This document shows, piece after piece, positions 46,839-57,378 of a stretch of DNA of 64,000 nt; position 1 is the first letter of the stretch; each line of letters begins with the position of its first letter. The notes under the pieces are model-generated. The model saw only the letters and a program-made list of their open reading frames with translations. It was not told where the DNA came from and made no database searches. Origin of the DNA: Doryteuthis pealeii (lineage: Eukaryota; Mollusca; Cephalopoda; Myopsida; Loliginidae). The position numbers and the translations under genes are program-made. Location of the stretch: positions 91,929,130 to 91,993,129 of the forward strand of contig CM042138.1 of NCBI GenBank assembly GCA_023376005.1, written 5' to 3'.

Positions 46839-47295
46839 TATCATTATTTGTATTATTCGGACTATTGTCCTCATCTTCATTGTTATCTGTACAACGTTTC
46901 GGCCGATGTGACCTCCGGCCTTTGTCCAACTGGACACATTGCCTAGTGGATAAAGGGTTGTTTAAGACAGTTCTAAGAGACAGTTATCTCTAGACTGCAG
47001 GTTCAATCCTGGTCAGGGGCAGCAGTAACATAGAATAATAATTAACACAACTTAACACCAGTACTCCAGCTGTGGTTGGCGGAATGAAACAAGATACCTC
47101 CGTGGATTGAATAAAAGGTTAGGTTCAAAGTTCCGTGATTGTCTCCCAATTACGACAAGAAGATTCACAATTACGACAAGAAATACCTGAAGAAGGTACC
47201 CGAAACGTTGTACATATAACAATGCAGATGAGGACAATAGTCCGAATAATACAAATAATACTAATTATCAAGCCTCATCTCAAAAATTCAGAGAA
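46839..47295 (+). mobile_element. 457-bp palindromic element with tRNA-like centre, 11-bp TSD
   Basis: The element interrupts family B and is flanked by AGGGTTGATAT (46828-46838 and 47296-47306). Inverted arms of about 60 bp (46845-46905 and 47195-47268) carry GTACAACGTTTCGG or its inverse, TGTCCTCATC and TATTATTCGGACTAT. Between them is a tRNA-like segment with A box GCCTAGTGGATAAAGGG (about 46941-46957) and B box GGTTCAATCCTGG (about 47000-47012). CTGAAGAAGGTACCCGAAAC at 47182-47201 resembles a hammerhead or PLE-type core, but its stem III and stem I do not close. Confidence 0.7.
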
Positions 47296-47464
47296 AGGGT
47301 TGATATGTCTTAAAATCTCACCCAACCAACCAGCCAATAAAATATTTCTATTTCGGATAGTTACCAAAGAAGTGTGTGTTTACCTCATCAATATTGTGGT
47401 TACAGACATAAATCTACCCGCAGCGATGGGCGTCATTACTTAAGTACATTAAATAAATCATCCT

Positions 47465-47467
47465 CAA

Positions 47468-47541
<74 letters not shown>

Positions 47542-47850
47542 GTATGTGTGTGCATGTGTATATATATATATGTGTGTGTGTGTATGTCTGTATATATATG
47601 TGTGTCTATGTGTATATATATATATGTTTTTGTGTGTGTGTATGTGTATATATATATGTGTGTGTGTGTATATATATATATGTGTGTGTGTGTATGTGTA
47701 TATATATATGTGTGTGTGTGTATGTATATATATATGTGTGTGTATATGTATATATATGTGTGTGTGTATGTGTGTATATATATGTGTGTGTGTACGTATG
47801 TATGTATATATATATATATGTGTATATGTATATATATATATATTATTATT
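47465..47850. repeat. Complex (TA)n/(TG)n minisatellite
   Basis: About 70 bp of TA followed by a dozen TATATATATGTGTGTGTGTA-like units of 20-36 bp. All three forward frames are open because of repeat composition. Confidence 0.95.
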
Positions 47851-48227
47851 ATTAAATTATTTTAATATTGTTATTTACTGGATAAAATTTAGAAAATTTT
47901 ATATTCAATTACATTTTGGATTATGTACAATTCTTTGATTTCTGTTTTGTTTAGTGTTTATATATTTACGATTAAAAATTTAAATTTATTTATTTACGAT
48001 TTAAAATTTGAATTTATTTATTTAAGATTTAAATTTTATTTATTTATTTACGATGTGATTTAGATATTTATGTTTAAAATTTAATCTAGAATTTAAATAT
48101 TTATAATTAAATTTAAATTAAAGTTTAGTATTTGTTTATTTATTTACGATTCTTGTTTTTACAGACTTTTTGTTATTGTTACTATATCAAGCAATGGCAA
48201 TACTTGAATACGAGTTTGCTGCCATCA

Positions 48228-48428
48228 TATATGTGTGTGTGTGTGTATGTGTATATATGTATATATATGTGTGTGTGTGTGTGTGTATATATATGTGTGT
48301 GCGTATGTGTGTATATATATATATATATATTTATATATGTGTGTTATATGTGTATATATATATGTGTATATATATATATATGTGTGTGTGTGTATGTGTG
48401 TGTGTGTGTGTGTGTGCGTGTGTGTGAT
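48228..48428. repeat. Complex (TA)n/(TG)n minisatellite
   Basis: Same style as 47465-47850. The 380 bp between the two is T-rich, with repeated TTTATTTATTTACGAT blocks at 47985-48150. Confidence 0.95.
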
Positions 48429-48429
48429 A

Positions 48430-49215
48430 TGCAGGGTAAGAGTATCTAAAAGGGTTAATCGAAAATTGTATTTCCATATAATCTATATGAGACTAATATT
48501 CAACTAAATATTTGTAATGATACATTAATTCCCCCATGAAAAGTTAACGGTGTTTAGAATGGGTAAGATGAATGGGTCAAATCTTCAGCTAAAGACTTAT
48601 GACTGTAGCATAAGGGTCAGAGCTAAACATTTATTAGCTCTTTCCATGGCTACACCGTTAACTTTTTAAGTAGAGTTTCGAAAGAATCCAGCTTCTTTTA
48701 AGGTTTTTTTTTAGAACAACCCCAATCATTCTCTGTGTGTCGTGGTAAGTTTCACCCTCTCCTGAGACTACGTAACTCATTAATGGAGACTAATGATTAC
48801 GACAACTCTTATTAATTTCTGTTTTCGCCCTGGGTAAATCATCTTGCATTTAATCTACAGGTCCTACTTTTAGGCTCATCAGTTTGTCTATTTTTCGGTT
48901 GATGCTCAGGAACACCTCGGGAGCACACTTATTCAGTCGTTTAAAATATCCTTGTATTCACTGATGGTAATTTTGGTTTAATTGCTGAACTCATCAGAAT
49001 TAACCAAGCAGCTTGCTTTCCCATTGTGCATCAAATCAATAATTTTCCCTTCCTTCAATATCACATTCTGAGGTTTGAATGCGCATTGATTTATTTTGTC
49101 TCGATTTAGCACGAGTGCCATCCAATAAATATACTGACCTTTTTTTAAAGCCATCTTTTTTCTGTATTTGTTTACATAAATGTATATTAAGAATATTCAC
49201 AAATAGCTGATTGAA
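48430..49215. other. Unique-looking sequence without a recognisable gene
   Basis: Moderate composition, no open frame above background, no repeat family noted here. Confidence 0.45.
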
Positions 49216-49219
49216 AGAC

Positions 49220-49788
49220 CCATTATATATGCTAGCAAATGTATTTGCACCCTAGACGCAAGTATTCAAGATTTATTAAATAAAATATTATATTAAATTA
49301 GAACGACTAACAAAACGAGATAATAACGAATATAAAAATACTACACTTAATTTAATGTTATTTTAATTGATCCCTATATAAAATTATATATTCGATTGCT
49401 TTTAATAGGTTTAAGAATAACATGATATTATTAAAAATTGAGTAACAGCAAATGGATTTCTATTAAACCCAGTATTGTTAAAATCATTATGCGAATTATT
49501 CCCAACATATAATATGTAAATCTTTATTTCTTAGACATATAACACATTATTCAGGATTTTAAATGCATTAATAATATGGGCAGTTTTGCGGCAAATTTAA
49601 CTCAGCTAGGCTATAATATAGATTATCGTTAGTAAATAAGATGCTAAAGCTAATTAAGATTAAATAATGACTATTTCATAATCGTTGAGAATATAACAAA
49701 TAACTAAGGAAATCGTGACGTCAGTGGTGACTTAGTATTGGTTACACAGAGGCAGTTGCATAATCTATATTATATGATATACTAACCC
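49220..49788. repeat. Family D repeat
   Basis: CCATTATATATGCTAGCAAA, TTTGCACCCTAGACGCAAGT, then GGAAATCGTGACGTCAGTGG and TTGGTTACACAGA. Same order and same following SINE as at 35590. Confidence 0.6.
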
Positions 49789-50055
49789 CTTCGTACGAGT
49801 AGGTTTCAACACAAGTTCAGTTTCTTAAGCGGAGTTTAACAAGTTTGAATTCAGAGTTTTTCTTCTAGAAAGGTTGCCTAACAAAGATGAAAGAGTCAAC
49901 TCAGTCCTAGACAGAGGTAGAATATTTGGATGCATACCTTTCCCAAGGGTATTTGCGCTATGTGAAATACAAACAGCCTCATCCAGAGTTTGAACTCAGG
50001 TTGCCGAATAAATTTCCCCACGACGATGACCATTACACGATGCGCCTTCCCTAAT
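49789..50055 (-). mobile_element. tRNA-derived SINE, near full length
   Basis: Minus strand: GGCGCATCGTGTAATGGTCA (A-box region), GAGTTCAAACTCTGG (degenerate B box), GGTATGCATCCAAATATTC, tail AAACTTGTTAAACTCCGCTT and TTGTGTTGAAACCTACTCG. Confidence 0.82.
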
Positions 50056-50397
50056 AAACACTAAGTAGTATACGACAACACGGCTTAGAAGCACGACTAA
50101 AGAGAATTTTTTAAAAGTTGTTGAAAATAATCTATTTGCGTCACGTATTTCATGTTTCAGAGTTTAATCATAGATAACATTTTTTTAATGACGAAGGAAT
50201 TGGTGAAAAAATAATCCAAGAAAAAGACGTAGATTATTTTCGGTTAGACAGTTTCAATTCTTTTGTTTCAAAAAGTACCCCTTGGTATCCGTTTTGAATG
50301 TATAATATTCCCCCCCCCAAAAAAAAAATTAGCACCTTTGTTTTAGAAGGAAAACAACTTTGTACTAAAATGTCAGATTCATACTTATTTATGAACA

Positions 50398-50581
<184 letters not shown>

Positions 50582-50639
50582 TTGTGATTTCTGAATATCA
50601 TCCAAATATATGAATACTATTTAGAAGCCACAAAATATA

Positions 50640-50765
50640 TTAAAAACTTATTAACCACTGTTTTAATGATATTTTTCTGTGTAATTGAATATCAACAAAG
50701 CCTTGATGATGGTTTATAAAGCAAATCAAAACACTCTAACGTTGGCTTTTATAATGAAATCATCC
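50640..50765 (+). mobile_element. Degenerate hammerhead-type terminus
   Basis: AAAGCC and GGCTTT (50698-50703 and 50744-50749) form a perfect six-base stem I around a decayed core: TTGATGA for CTGATGA, AAAA for GAAA, and CACTCTAACGTT as stem III plus U17. Both core changes are transition-type decay. It lies directly after a (TA)(GT) tract as in the other palindromic elements. Confidence 0.5.
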
Positions 50766-50802
50766 TCTGAATAACTTGTTCTTTCCTATTTTCTTATAGA
50801 GT

Positions 50803-50872
50803 GTAACCCCTCTCCCCCAAAAAAAACCGAACCCACAAATTTTGTAATAAAACTGTTAATTTTAATTTTCTT
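50803..50872 (-). repeat. Family T half unit
   Basis: CCAAAAAAAACCGAACCCAC, AAATTTTGTAATAAAACTGT and TAATTTTAA are the half of a family T unit without the telomere-like core. Confidence 0.6.
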
Positions 50873-50935
50873 TTCTTTCAGAATATACAGTCAACTTGGT
50901 GCCTAAAATATTGTAAAAATGATTTTCCCCACTAT

Positions 50936-51600
50936 GTCGTGGTCAACCAAGGAAAAACATTTTGCGCGGAGGCGTATTTCACTGTTGTAGAAGCCAATTT
51001 TCAGTGGAAGATTCGATGTCACCGTGCTCCATCAAAAAGCCGGATTTTTGACTGGGTCAAGAAATTCAGAGTTTAGAACTGTGCGAAATCTTAATTCTAA
51101 AGGTCTAAGAGACACTTATTCTGGTCGGAGGGTGAGTGCTACGACATTGATATTGTACGGGACTTACCGACGAGAAACCCAGAGAAATCACTTCGACAAA
51201 GTAGTCAAGAGTTGGGAATCTCTCGAGAATCTTTGCGGCGGGTTTTTACATCAGATATTCATTTGTAAGCTTACAAGATCCAAATAAAGCAAAAATTACG
51301 GATGCGAACATGGAAAAACGCATAAACCTTTGTGAATGTTCTTGTGACATAATCATTTAAAACTTCTTGAATCAAATTTGGTTCTCTGACGAAGAGCACT
51401 TTCTGCTGTCAGGACATATAAACAGCAAACATAATGTTTATTAGAGCACAGCTATACTGGAAGATATAATACAGAAGCCGTTACACTCAACAAAATGAAC
51501 CGCTTGGGTAGCAATCTCTAAAATGGCATCATCGGCTCTTATTGGTTAGAAGACAAAAATAAGAAATGCCAAACTGTGAATAATTGCTGGCCGAAACATG
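50936..51600 (+). pseudogene. Tc1/mariner-IS630-type DDE transposase relic
   Basis: Three frames together spell a transposase. The N-terminal helix-turn-helix region gives TKEKHFARR, then APSKSRIFDWVKKFR, and after a frame change GTVRNLNSKGLRDTYSGRRV (about 51077-51135). The next piece has DIDIVRD, NPEKSLRQSSQELGISRESL. The catalytic part is marked by LTKSTF or DEEHFLLSGHINSKHNV (about 51396-51440, second D with the family's FLLSG.. box) and KPLHSTK.TAWVAIS. Many stops and at least four frame changes make it dead. The N-terminus resembles the DUF4817-type head found on many invertebrate IS630-like transposases. No terminal repeats were found. The 87-residue open frame at 51024-51287 is only a part of it. 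Confidence 0.75.
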
Positions 51601-51679
51601 TGTCAGTAAAATAATATAAAATAAAATAAATCCTATTTTATCCATTCAACATTTTCTTTCCTTTATTTTTCATTTCAAC

Positions 51680-51709
51680 ATACCGTCGGATTCGTTTTCC
51701 ATTTTCAAC

Positions 51710-51715
<6 letters not shown>
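51680..51715. mobile_element. PLE-type terminal motif
   Basis: ACCGTCGGATTCGTTTTCCA next to a CA tract is the same terminal block as at 10735 and 53850. Confidence 0.55.
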
Positions 51716-51801
<86 letters not shown>

Positions 51802-51811
51802 CTTTTAGCTA

Positions 51812-51880
<69 letters not shown>
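51713..51880. repeat. (CA)n, (TA)n and (GA)n microsatellites
   Basis: CA (51713-51744), TA (51745-51793), a 25-bp unique piece, then about 60 bp of pure GA. Confidence 0.95.
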
Positions 51881-51882
<2 letters not shown>

Positions 51883-51889
51883 AAAGGAT

Positions 51890-52160
51890 ATGAAAACACA
51901 CAATGCTGTTAAAATGAAAATATTTTATATGATATTCATAGCTAATATTGAACAATATTTGGATTAATAAAAATCATCTTCAGAGCTGGTTTTTTATCCG
52001 GACTCATCGAGAAAGAAGCAGTAAATGATTTAAGTTCAAAACGAAAAACATTGATGTTCCAAAAAGCGTGCAAGTCATGCGATCGTTTCGCTAATGACGA
52101 AACGATCGCATGACTTACACGCTTTTTGGAACATCAATGTTTTTCGTTTTGAATTAAAAT
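51890..52160. mobile_element. Inverted terminal block of a PLE-type element, left
   Basis: ATATTCATAGCTAATATTGA, AAAATCATCTTCAGAGCTGG and CATTGATGTTCCAAAAAGCG recur inverted at 53610-53810. Within the block GCGATCGTTTCGCTAATGAC and its inverse form a tight hairpin at about 52057-52130. Confidence 0.75.
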
Positions 52161-52313
52161 TAAATTTTCGTTTTTATAAAACTCCAAATTTTAGTGAGAT
52201 TCTCTGAAATGTCTCCATCTTGACAGCAGACAACTCCTTGACAATACATTATCATTCTTTAATGATTCTTATTGGTAAGTCTTGTAAATCATACTCAAAA
52301 TCCCATGATATTA

Positions 52314-52488
52314 CAGGGTGACACAGAAAAACAGAACCCAAATTATCGATTTATTTTGTAATTAAACTAACCTTAAACCCTAACCCTAACCCTAACACCT
52401 AACCCTAACCCTAAACCCCTTTAGTTAAAATTAACAGTTTTATTACAAAATGTATGGGTTCTGTTTTTTCTGGGTCAACCTGCATACA
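52314..52488 (+). repeat. Family T telomere-like unit
   Basis: CAGGGTGACACAGAAAAACA, AACTAACCTTAAACCCTAAC with eight or so CCCTAA-type repeats, then CCCTTTAGTTAAAATTAACA and the right end GGGTTCTGTTTTTTCTGGGT. Confidence 0.88.
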
Positions 52489-52648
52489 GGGTGACCCATA
52501 AAATCAGAACCCACATCATTTATTTTCCCATTAAACTAATCCTAAACCCCAACCTTAACCCTAACCCTAAACCCTAACCCTAAACCCACCTAGTTAAAAT
52601 TAACAGTTTTATTGCAAAATTTGTGGGTTCTGTTTTTTTCTGGTTCAT
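52489..52648 (+). repeat. Family T telomere-like unit (tandem partner)
   Basis: CAGGGTGACCCATAAAATCA, AACTAATCCTAAACCCC, TTAACCCTAACCCTAAACCC, CACCTAGTTAAAATTAACAG, GTGGGTTCTGTTTTTTTCTG. Outside the pair, TCATACTCAAAATCCCATGA (about 52290) and TCATGGGATTTTGAGTATGA (about 52646) form an inverted frame around both units. Confidence 0.88.
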
Positions 52649-53035
52649 GGGATTTTGAGTATGATTTGCAATTTTTACCGAAAGAGTTTTCTCTGTTCTA
52701 CATAAAGAAAATAAATAGATCTTATTTCTAAATATACCACAGTATCGATTTTAACATTCCCATTCAAAAAGCGTTGATTTACTCCAGCAAACATTATCTC
52801 TAACAAAAATGTTGGTCTGTTATTTCTTCCTGCAATCTATCGTGTTCCGGAAGAAAATGTAACAGTTCCAGCGCTAAGAATATGTCCGCCTAAAAAAGAC
52901 GGATGGTTTTATGAGTGATGAATGGAAGGGCTGCCGTGTTCACTTCCATTTGACTAACGTTGTTTAATTTTCAGAGAAAAAGTCAATACTTATATTCTTC
53001 TTTTTAAATGTGGCATTGAATAAATTTACATCCAA

Positions 53036-53335
53036 TGTCATTAGCACATCCGCTACGCATTTCTAAGCCAACGGGGGATTTATATATAATATATCTGAAC
53101 ATTTTTAATATTAAACGAGGTTTTCTAAACAACGCCCTAGCTAAACATATTTTAGACAATAACCATTCCTTTGATTTTAAAGGAGCCAAAATATTAACTC
53201 CCATACACAATAGAACACTACGTAGAATTATGGAATCTTGCGTTATTCTCATCCATCAAACCATACCCCAAAGACAAGTCTTTTTTATAAATATCCCCTT
53301 ATTTAGCGACACTTGTACTCAGAAATCATAAAATC
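53036..53335 (+). pseudogene. Penelope-like element C-terminal (GIY-YIG region) fragment
   Basis: The frame 53035-53331 contains FLNNALAKHILDNNHSFDF, KGAKILTPIHNRTLRRIMES and CVILIHQ. This pattern (A.AKH....H.F.F...KIL......RRI.E) is the C-terminal part of PLE GIY-YIG endonucleases. The catalytic GIY and YIG strands are not present upstream; the frame begins at the junction with the inverted-repeat arm. The flanks CATTAGCACATCCGCTACGC (53039-53058) and its inverse near 53600-53620 bracket the fragment. Confidence 0.65.
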
Positions 53336-53582
53336 CCCTTCTCATAACCATTTCTGACATTTACTTCCTAACAAATTTAAATTTCACATTATCTCAATAA
53401 AACCGTACACCATTCATATTTTAAAATAGTTGAAAAAATATCTATTTTCTAAAAAAAATCCGTTGCAGGCTGACCATGAACGGGTTAAAACTCCTCCTGT
53501 TTGAAAAAGAGAATTTGTCTAATTTTGAATTTGAAATGTGTTGTCTTCTTTCAAAAACTGTTAACTAAACATATACAATTAT

Positions 53583-53869
53583 GTCGTTGGCTTAGAAACG
53601 CGTAGCGGATGTGCTAATGATGAAACGATCGCATGACTTGCACGCTTTTTGGAACATCAATATTTTTCGTTTTGAATTAAAATTATTTTCTGCTTCTCTC
53701 TCGATGAGTCCGGATTAAAAACCAGCTCTGAAGATGATTTTTATTAATCGAAATATTGTTCAATATTAGCTATGAATATGATATAAAATATTTTCATTTT
53801 ATCAGCATTCTGTGTTTTCATATCCTTTTATCTATACATATTCCGTCGGATTCATTTCCTTACTCCTAA

Positions 53870-53870
<1 letters not shown>
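53583..53870. mobile_element. Inverted terminal block of a PLE-type element, right
   Basis: GCGTAGCGGATGTGCTAATG, CGATCGCATGACTTGCACGC, ACCAGCTCTGAAGATGATTT and CAATATTAGCTATGAATATG, the inverse of 51890-52160, ending with CCGTCGGATTCATTTCC. With the left block it encloses the PLE C-terminus, as the inverted terminal repeats of PLEs do. Confidence 0.75.

Positions 53871-53873
<3 letters not shown>

Positions 53874-53912
<39 letters not shown>
53874..53912. repeat. (TA)n microsatellite
   Basis: Pure TA after the terminal motif. Confidence 0.95.
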
Positions 53913-53915
<3 letters not shown>

Positions 53916-54229
53916 GTAAAAGAGAGATTTTGGTATGTACGTGTCGACGTATAACAATAAAACGGGAGGTCACTCAGATTCAAAATCTTGCATACACATT
54001 GATATCGTTCTAACTAAGAAAAACTCAAAATTTGGTTATTGATTTTTACTGATTAAGGGATTTAATCGATTAATTAATGCAAAATCACCCAATTTGTGGA
54101 ACTGTCCGTATATCAGCCCCTCCTGATAATAAAATATTGTCTCTGCCTGCTTATTGTTAAAGCGATAACAGCAGCGAAGTTTTGATTTTAATGAATTAAT
54201 TTTGCAGTCTAAGCCGTTCAGCTCCGAAT

Positions 54230-54760
54230 TCATGGCCTATTTATGGTCCAATCTTTAATAATTTTTATATCGTTAGAAAGATAAGAAAACACTCTTTCAA
54301 AATATGTAATTTGTGTGAGTTTTTATCAATTGAATCATTTTTTACAGCGAGTTAAAAAATTAAAAAATGGCTTCGGATAGCCACGCTGCCTATGATTATT
54401 GCGATACAAGCAGTGCAGTCTATACCACTTAGATCGGAATCTCTTTCCTATTTAGGATCTAATCTTTAAAATATTTATATCTTAAGTAATAAGATGAAAT
54501 AGTCTTTCTGAATATGTAATTTGTATGTGTTTTTATAGATTGATTTTTTTTTTTTACAGCGAGTTAAAAAAAATTATATTACGTATAGCCGATAAATAGG
54601 CGATAATACGAATAAGGCAGCTCGGAATCTCTTACCTATTCAGGATCTAATCTTTAAAATATTTATATCTTTAGAAATAAGATGAAATAGTCTTTCTGAA
54701 TATGTAATTTGTATGTGTTTTTATAGATTAAATTATTTTTTTACAACGAGTTTGTCCATA
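54230..54760. repeat. Three imperfect tandem units, about 190-205 bp
   Basis: GGATCTAATCTTTAAAATAT, ATCTTTAGAAATAAGATGAA, AATATGTAATTTGTATGTGT and TTTTTTACAGCGAGTTAAAA recur at about 54235-54357, 54462-54570 and 54640-54755. The first unit is the most diverged; variable segments lie between the conserved blocks. Confidence 0.85.
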
Positions 54761-54764
54761 TTCT

Positions 54765-55565
54765 TAAATTGTACAGTACACTCATTTAATTTTAATTTTT
54801 GTAATGCATAAAAATTGTAGAAAAGCAAAATTTACGCTTTACGGTTACATTATTAAAAAAAATATTTTAATCGTAAATAACAATATCATGAAAATCAGTT
54901 TACGTCGTAAGTACGGTTACATATTTGTATAAACTAAGATTTTCATTCGAATAAAATTACTTTTAATTCTTTAATTTATTTATGAATTATTATTGTTAGA
55001 GTTTTAAACTGTTAAAAATAACAATAAGATTGACGAATGTCCTTAGAAACTGTTTTTCTTTTGGTTCGTTAACTAATTATTTTCTAAAACCACGATAAAA
55101 AAAAACAAAAACAAAGGTTACTAATACGGACAAAATCCGGTGTTTTATCTTTAATCGAAGTCCGACTGGAGATAAGTAGTCAATTATTTGTAAGACGAAA
55201 TTTATTTCAAGTATTTCCGACAATATCCAGTTATTGGAACATTTCAAGAATTTTTTATATGTAAGTACGAAAAATTGTAAGCGCTTTGTTTATCAAAATG
55301 ACATGATTCGTTAGTAAATTACCCGAAAAGTTGATATCCCATAAAACAAAACAACTAACAACAAACATTTAAATTATTATTCAAAATACAATTTAAAATA
55401 TTCCTCAGAATTTGCCTTACAAATGAAATTTTAAGTTTTATGATTTTACTCTTTATTGTGAAGTCAATAAACATCGCTGAGTTTATAGTGCAACTTTTCA
55501 GTTCTGAAAAATTGGCATGTTTAAATAGAGATTTCATAGGTGACATTTGAACTTTTATGAAAATT
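54765..55565. other. AT-rich stretch without a recognisable gene
   Basis: Nothing coding or repeated is recognised. Composition is very AT-rich with A runs. Confidence 0.5.
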
Positions 55566-55569
55566 GTTG

Positions 55570-55675
55570 TTTTGTAATTAATACAAATTTTGTAATAAAA
55601 CTTAATTTTAACTAGGTTAGGGGGGGTTAGTTTAATGGAAAAATAAATAAATAATTTGGGTTCCGTTCAAGCGGT
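55570..55675 (-). repeat. Family T unit, core nearly deleted
   Basis: ACAAATTTTGTAATAAAACT, TTTTAACTAGGTTAGGGGGG, TTAGTTTAATGGAAAAATAA and AATTTGGGTTCCGTTC. Only about one TTAGGG remains, which shows that the flanks exist as a unit independent of the telomere-like array. Confidence 0.7.
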
Positions 55676-55679
55676 TCCG

Positions 55680-56580
55680 ATATGGGGGATCAATTTACTA
55701 TAAACTTATACGAGGAAATGAGCACCCGTGAATACTAAAAAAATAAAGAACTTTTTAAAAATTTTATAAAAAAATCTGATAGATCGGTGTGTAATCGAAA
55801 ATAATCAACTGAAGGAAAAAAAAATTAGATGGGGGGGGGGGTCCAGATAATCAGGTCCACCAAAACGTTTTTTAAACAATGTTTTTTAAATACTAGGTAC
55901 CACCAATTTTACCCTGTGAAATTTACCCCCCCCTATATTTAACACTATGAAAATTGCAGAAAAATTAATATTTTCTTGAAAATTGTTTTTCCATTTGAAA
56001 AAAAAACATTAAATAAACTCCTGATGATTTTTTAATTTTTTTCAGATTACGTAAATAATGAAAATTATGATTGAAAAACAATGTTTTCATTTTTGCACTG
56101 TTAAATCAACTGAAATTTAACGTAGCTAAAAACAAGTTACGATAAGAGTTTTTTTTAAAATTCTATGAAAAATCAATTAATTATAAATAATAACAAAATA
56201 TTGGTGGTCCCTATAATACTATCTTAAGTTTTAGCAAAAATAGATATTGCAATACGAAGAATTTAAATTTTCGATTCTCAGCTTCTTTTTAAACTCAACA
56301 TGCAATTAAGAACTAAATGTGAATTGTTGTCATGTACAAACAATTTAAAACAAAAACGAACAAATATACAAACGAATACTTTCAATTTGTTGTATGATAA
56401 TATGAAATAATTTTAAACTATAAAACAGAAAATACAAATCCTGAAATATACAAATTCTCAATGATTTTAGTTTCAAGAATTATTTTCATCTTACCGCCTC
56501 TCTAACTACTGTCTTCCACTTTCTCTCTCACTCCCTGGTGATCCAAATTTCATTTCAGTCCGGTCATGGACTGGGTACTT
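55680..56580. other. AT-rich stretch without a recognisable gene
   Basis: Contains a G run (55829-55841) and a C run (55926-55933) but no frame or family is recognised. Confidence 0.5.
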
Positions 56581-56586
56581 TAGCAA

Positions 56587-56587
<1 letters not shown>

Positions 56588-56655
<68 letters not shown>
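56588..56655. repeat. (TA)n microsatellite
   Basis: Pure TA of about 66 bp just outside the right arm. Confidence 0.95.
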
Positions 56656-56657
<2 letters not shown>

Positions 56658-57061
56658 CTGTCTTTTTTTCTTGGGTGTAAATTTATTCAATGCCACATTT
56701 AAAAAGGAGAATATAAGTATTGACTTTTTCTCTGAAAATTAAACAATGTTAGTCAAATGGAAGTGAACACAGCAGCCCTTCCATTCATCACTCATAAAAC
56801 CATCCGTCTTTTTTAGGCGGACATATTCTTAGCGCTGGAACTGTTACATTTTCTTCCGGAACACGATAGATTGCAGGAAGAAATAACAGACCAACATTTT
56901 TGTTAGAGATAATGTTTGCTGGAGTAAATCAACGCTTTTTGAATGGGAATGTTAAAATCGATACTGTGGTATATTTAGAAATAAGATCTATTTATTTTCT
57001 TTATGTAGAACAGAGAAAACTCTTTCGGTAAAAATTGCAAATCATACTCAAAATCCCATGA

Positions 57062-57228
57062 ACCAGAAAAAAACAGAACCCACAAATGTTGCAATAAAAC
57101 TGTTAATTTTAACTAGGTGGGTTTAGGGTTAGGGTTTAGGGTTAGGGTTAAGGTTGGGGTTTAGGGTTAGTTTAATGGGGAAATAAATTATTTAGGTTCT
57201 GTTTTTTCTGGGTCACCCTGTATACAGG
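57062..57228 (-). repeat. Family T telomere-like unit
   Basis: Plus reading: AGAAAAAAACAGAACCCACA, CTAGGTGGGTTTAGGGTTAG and further TTAGGG repeats, GGTTAGTTTAATGGGGAAAT, GTTCTGTTTTTTCTGGGTCA. Confidence 0.88.
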
Positions 57229-57378
57229 TTGACCCAGAAAAACAGAACCCACAAATTTTGTAATAAAACTGTTAATTTTAGCTAAAGGGGTTTAGGGTTA
57301 GGGTTAGGGTTTAAGGTTAGTTTAATTGGAAAATAAATAGATAATTTGGGTCCTGTTTTTTCTATGTCACCCTGTAAT
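57229..57378 (-). repeat. Family T telomere-like unit (tandem partner)
   Basis: Plus reading: TTGACCCAGAAAAACAGAAC, GCTAAAGGGGTTTAGGGTTA, GTTTAAGGTTAGTTTAATTG, CCTGTTTTTTCTATGTCACC. It has fewer TTAGGG repeats than its mirror at 52314. Confidence 0.88.

Larger units (their letters stand above)
52165..53033. repeat. Left arm of a 5.4-kb inverted repeat
   Basis: It pairs with 56665-57525: GAGTTGTCTGCTGTCAAG, ATCATACTCAAAATCCCATG, AGTGAACACGGCAGCCC-type and TTTATTCAATGCCACATTTA anchors in inverse order. The arms differ mainly by substitutions, a few per cent by eye, so this is real divergence, in contrast to the giant repeat. Confidence 0.9.

Noticed and set aside
46925..47020. Possible functional tRNA gene
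   Set aside because: A and B boxes are present but about 45-50 bp apart with no convincing acceptor pairing, and the segment lies inside an insertion; a SINE-type head is more likely.
47182..47215. Hammerhead ribozyme at CTGAAGAAGGTACCCGAAAC
   Set aside because: Stem II would have a two-base loop, and stems III and I do not close; kept only as a hammerhead-like relic.
47374..47938. Frames of 103-163 residues
   Set aside because: Translation of a (TA)n/(TG)n repeat.
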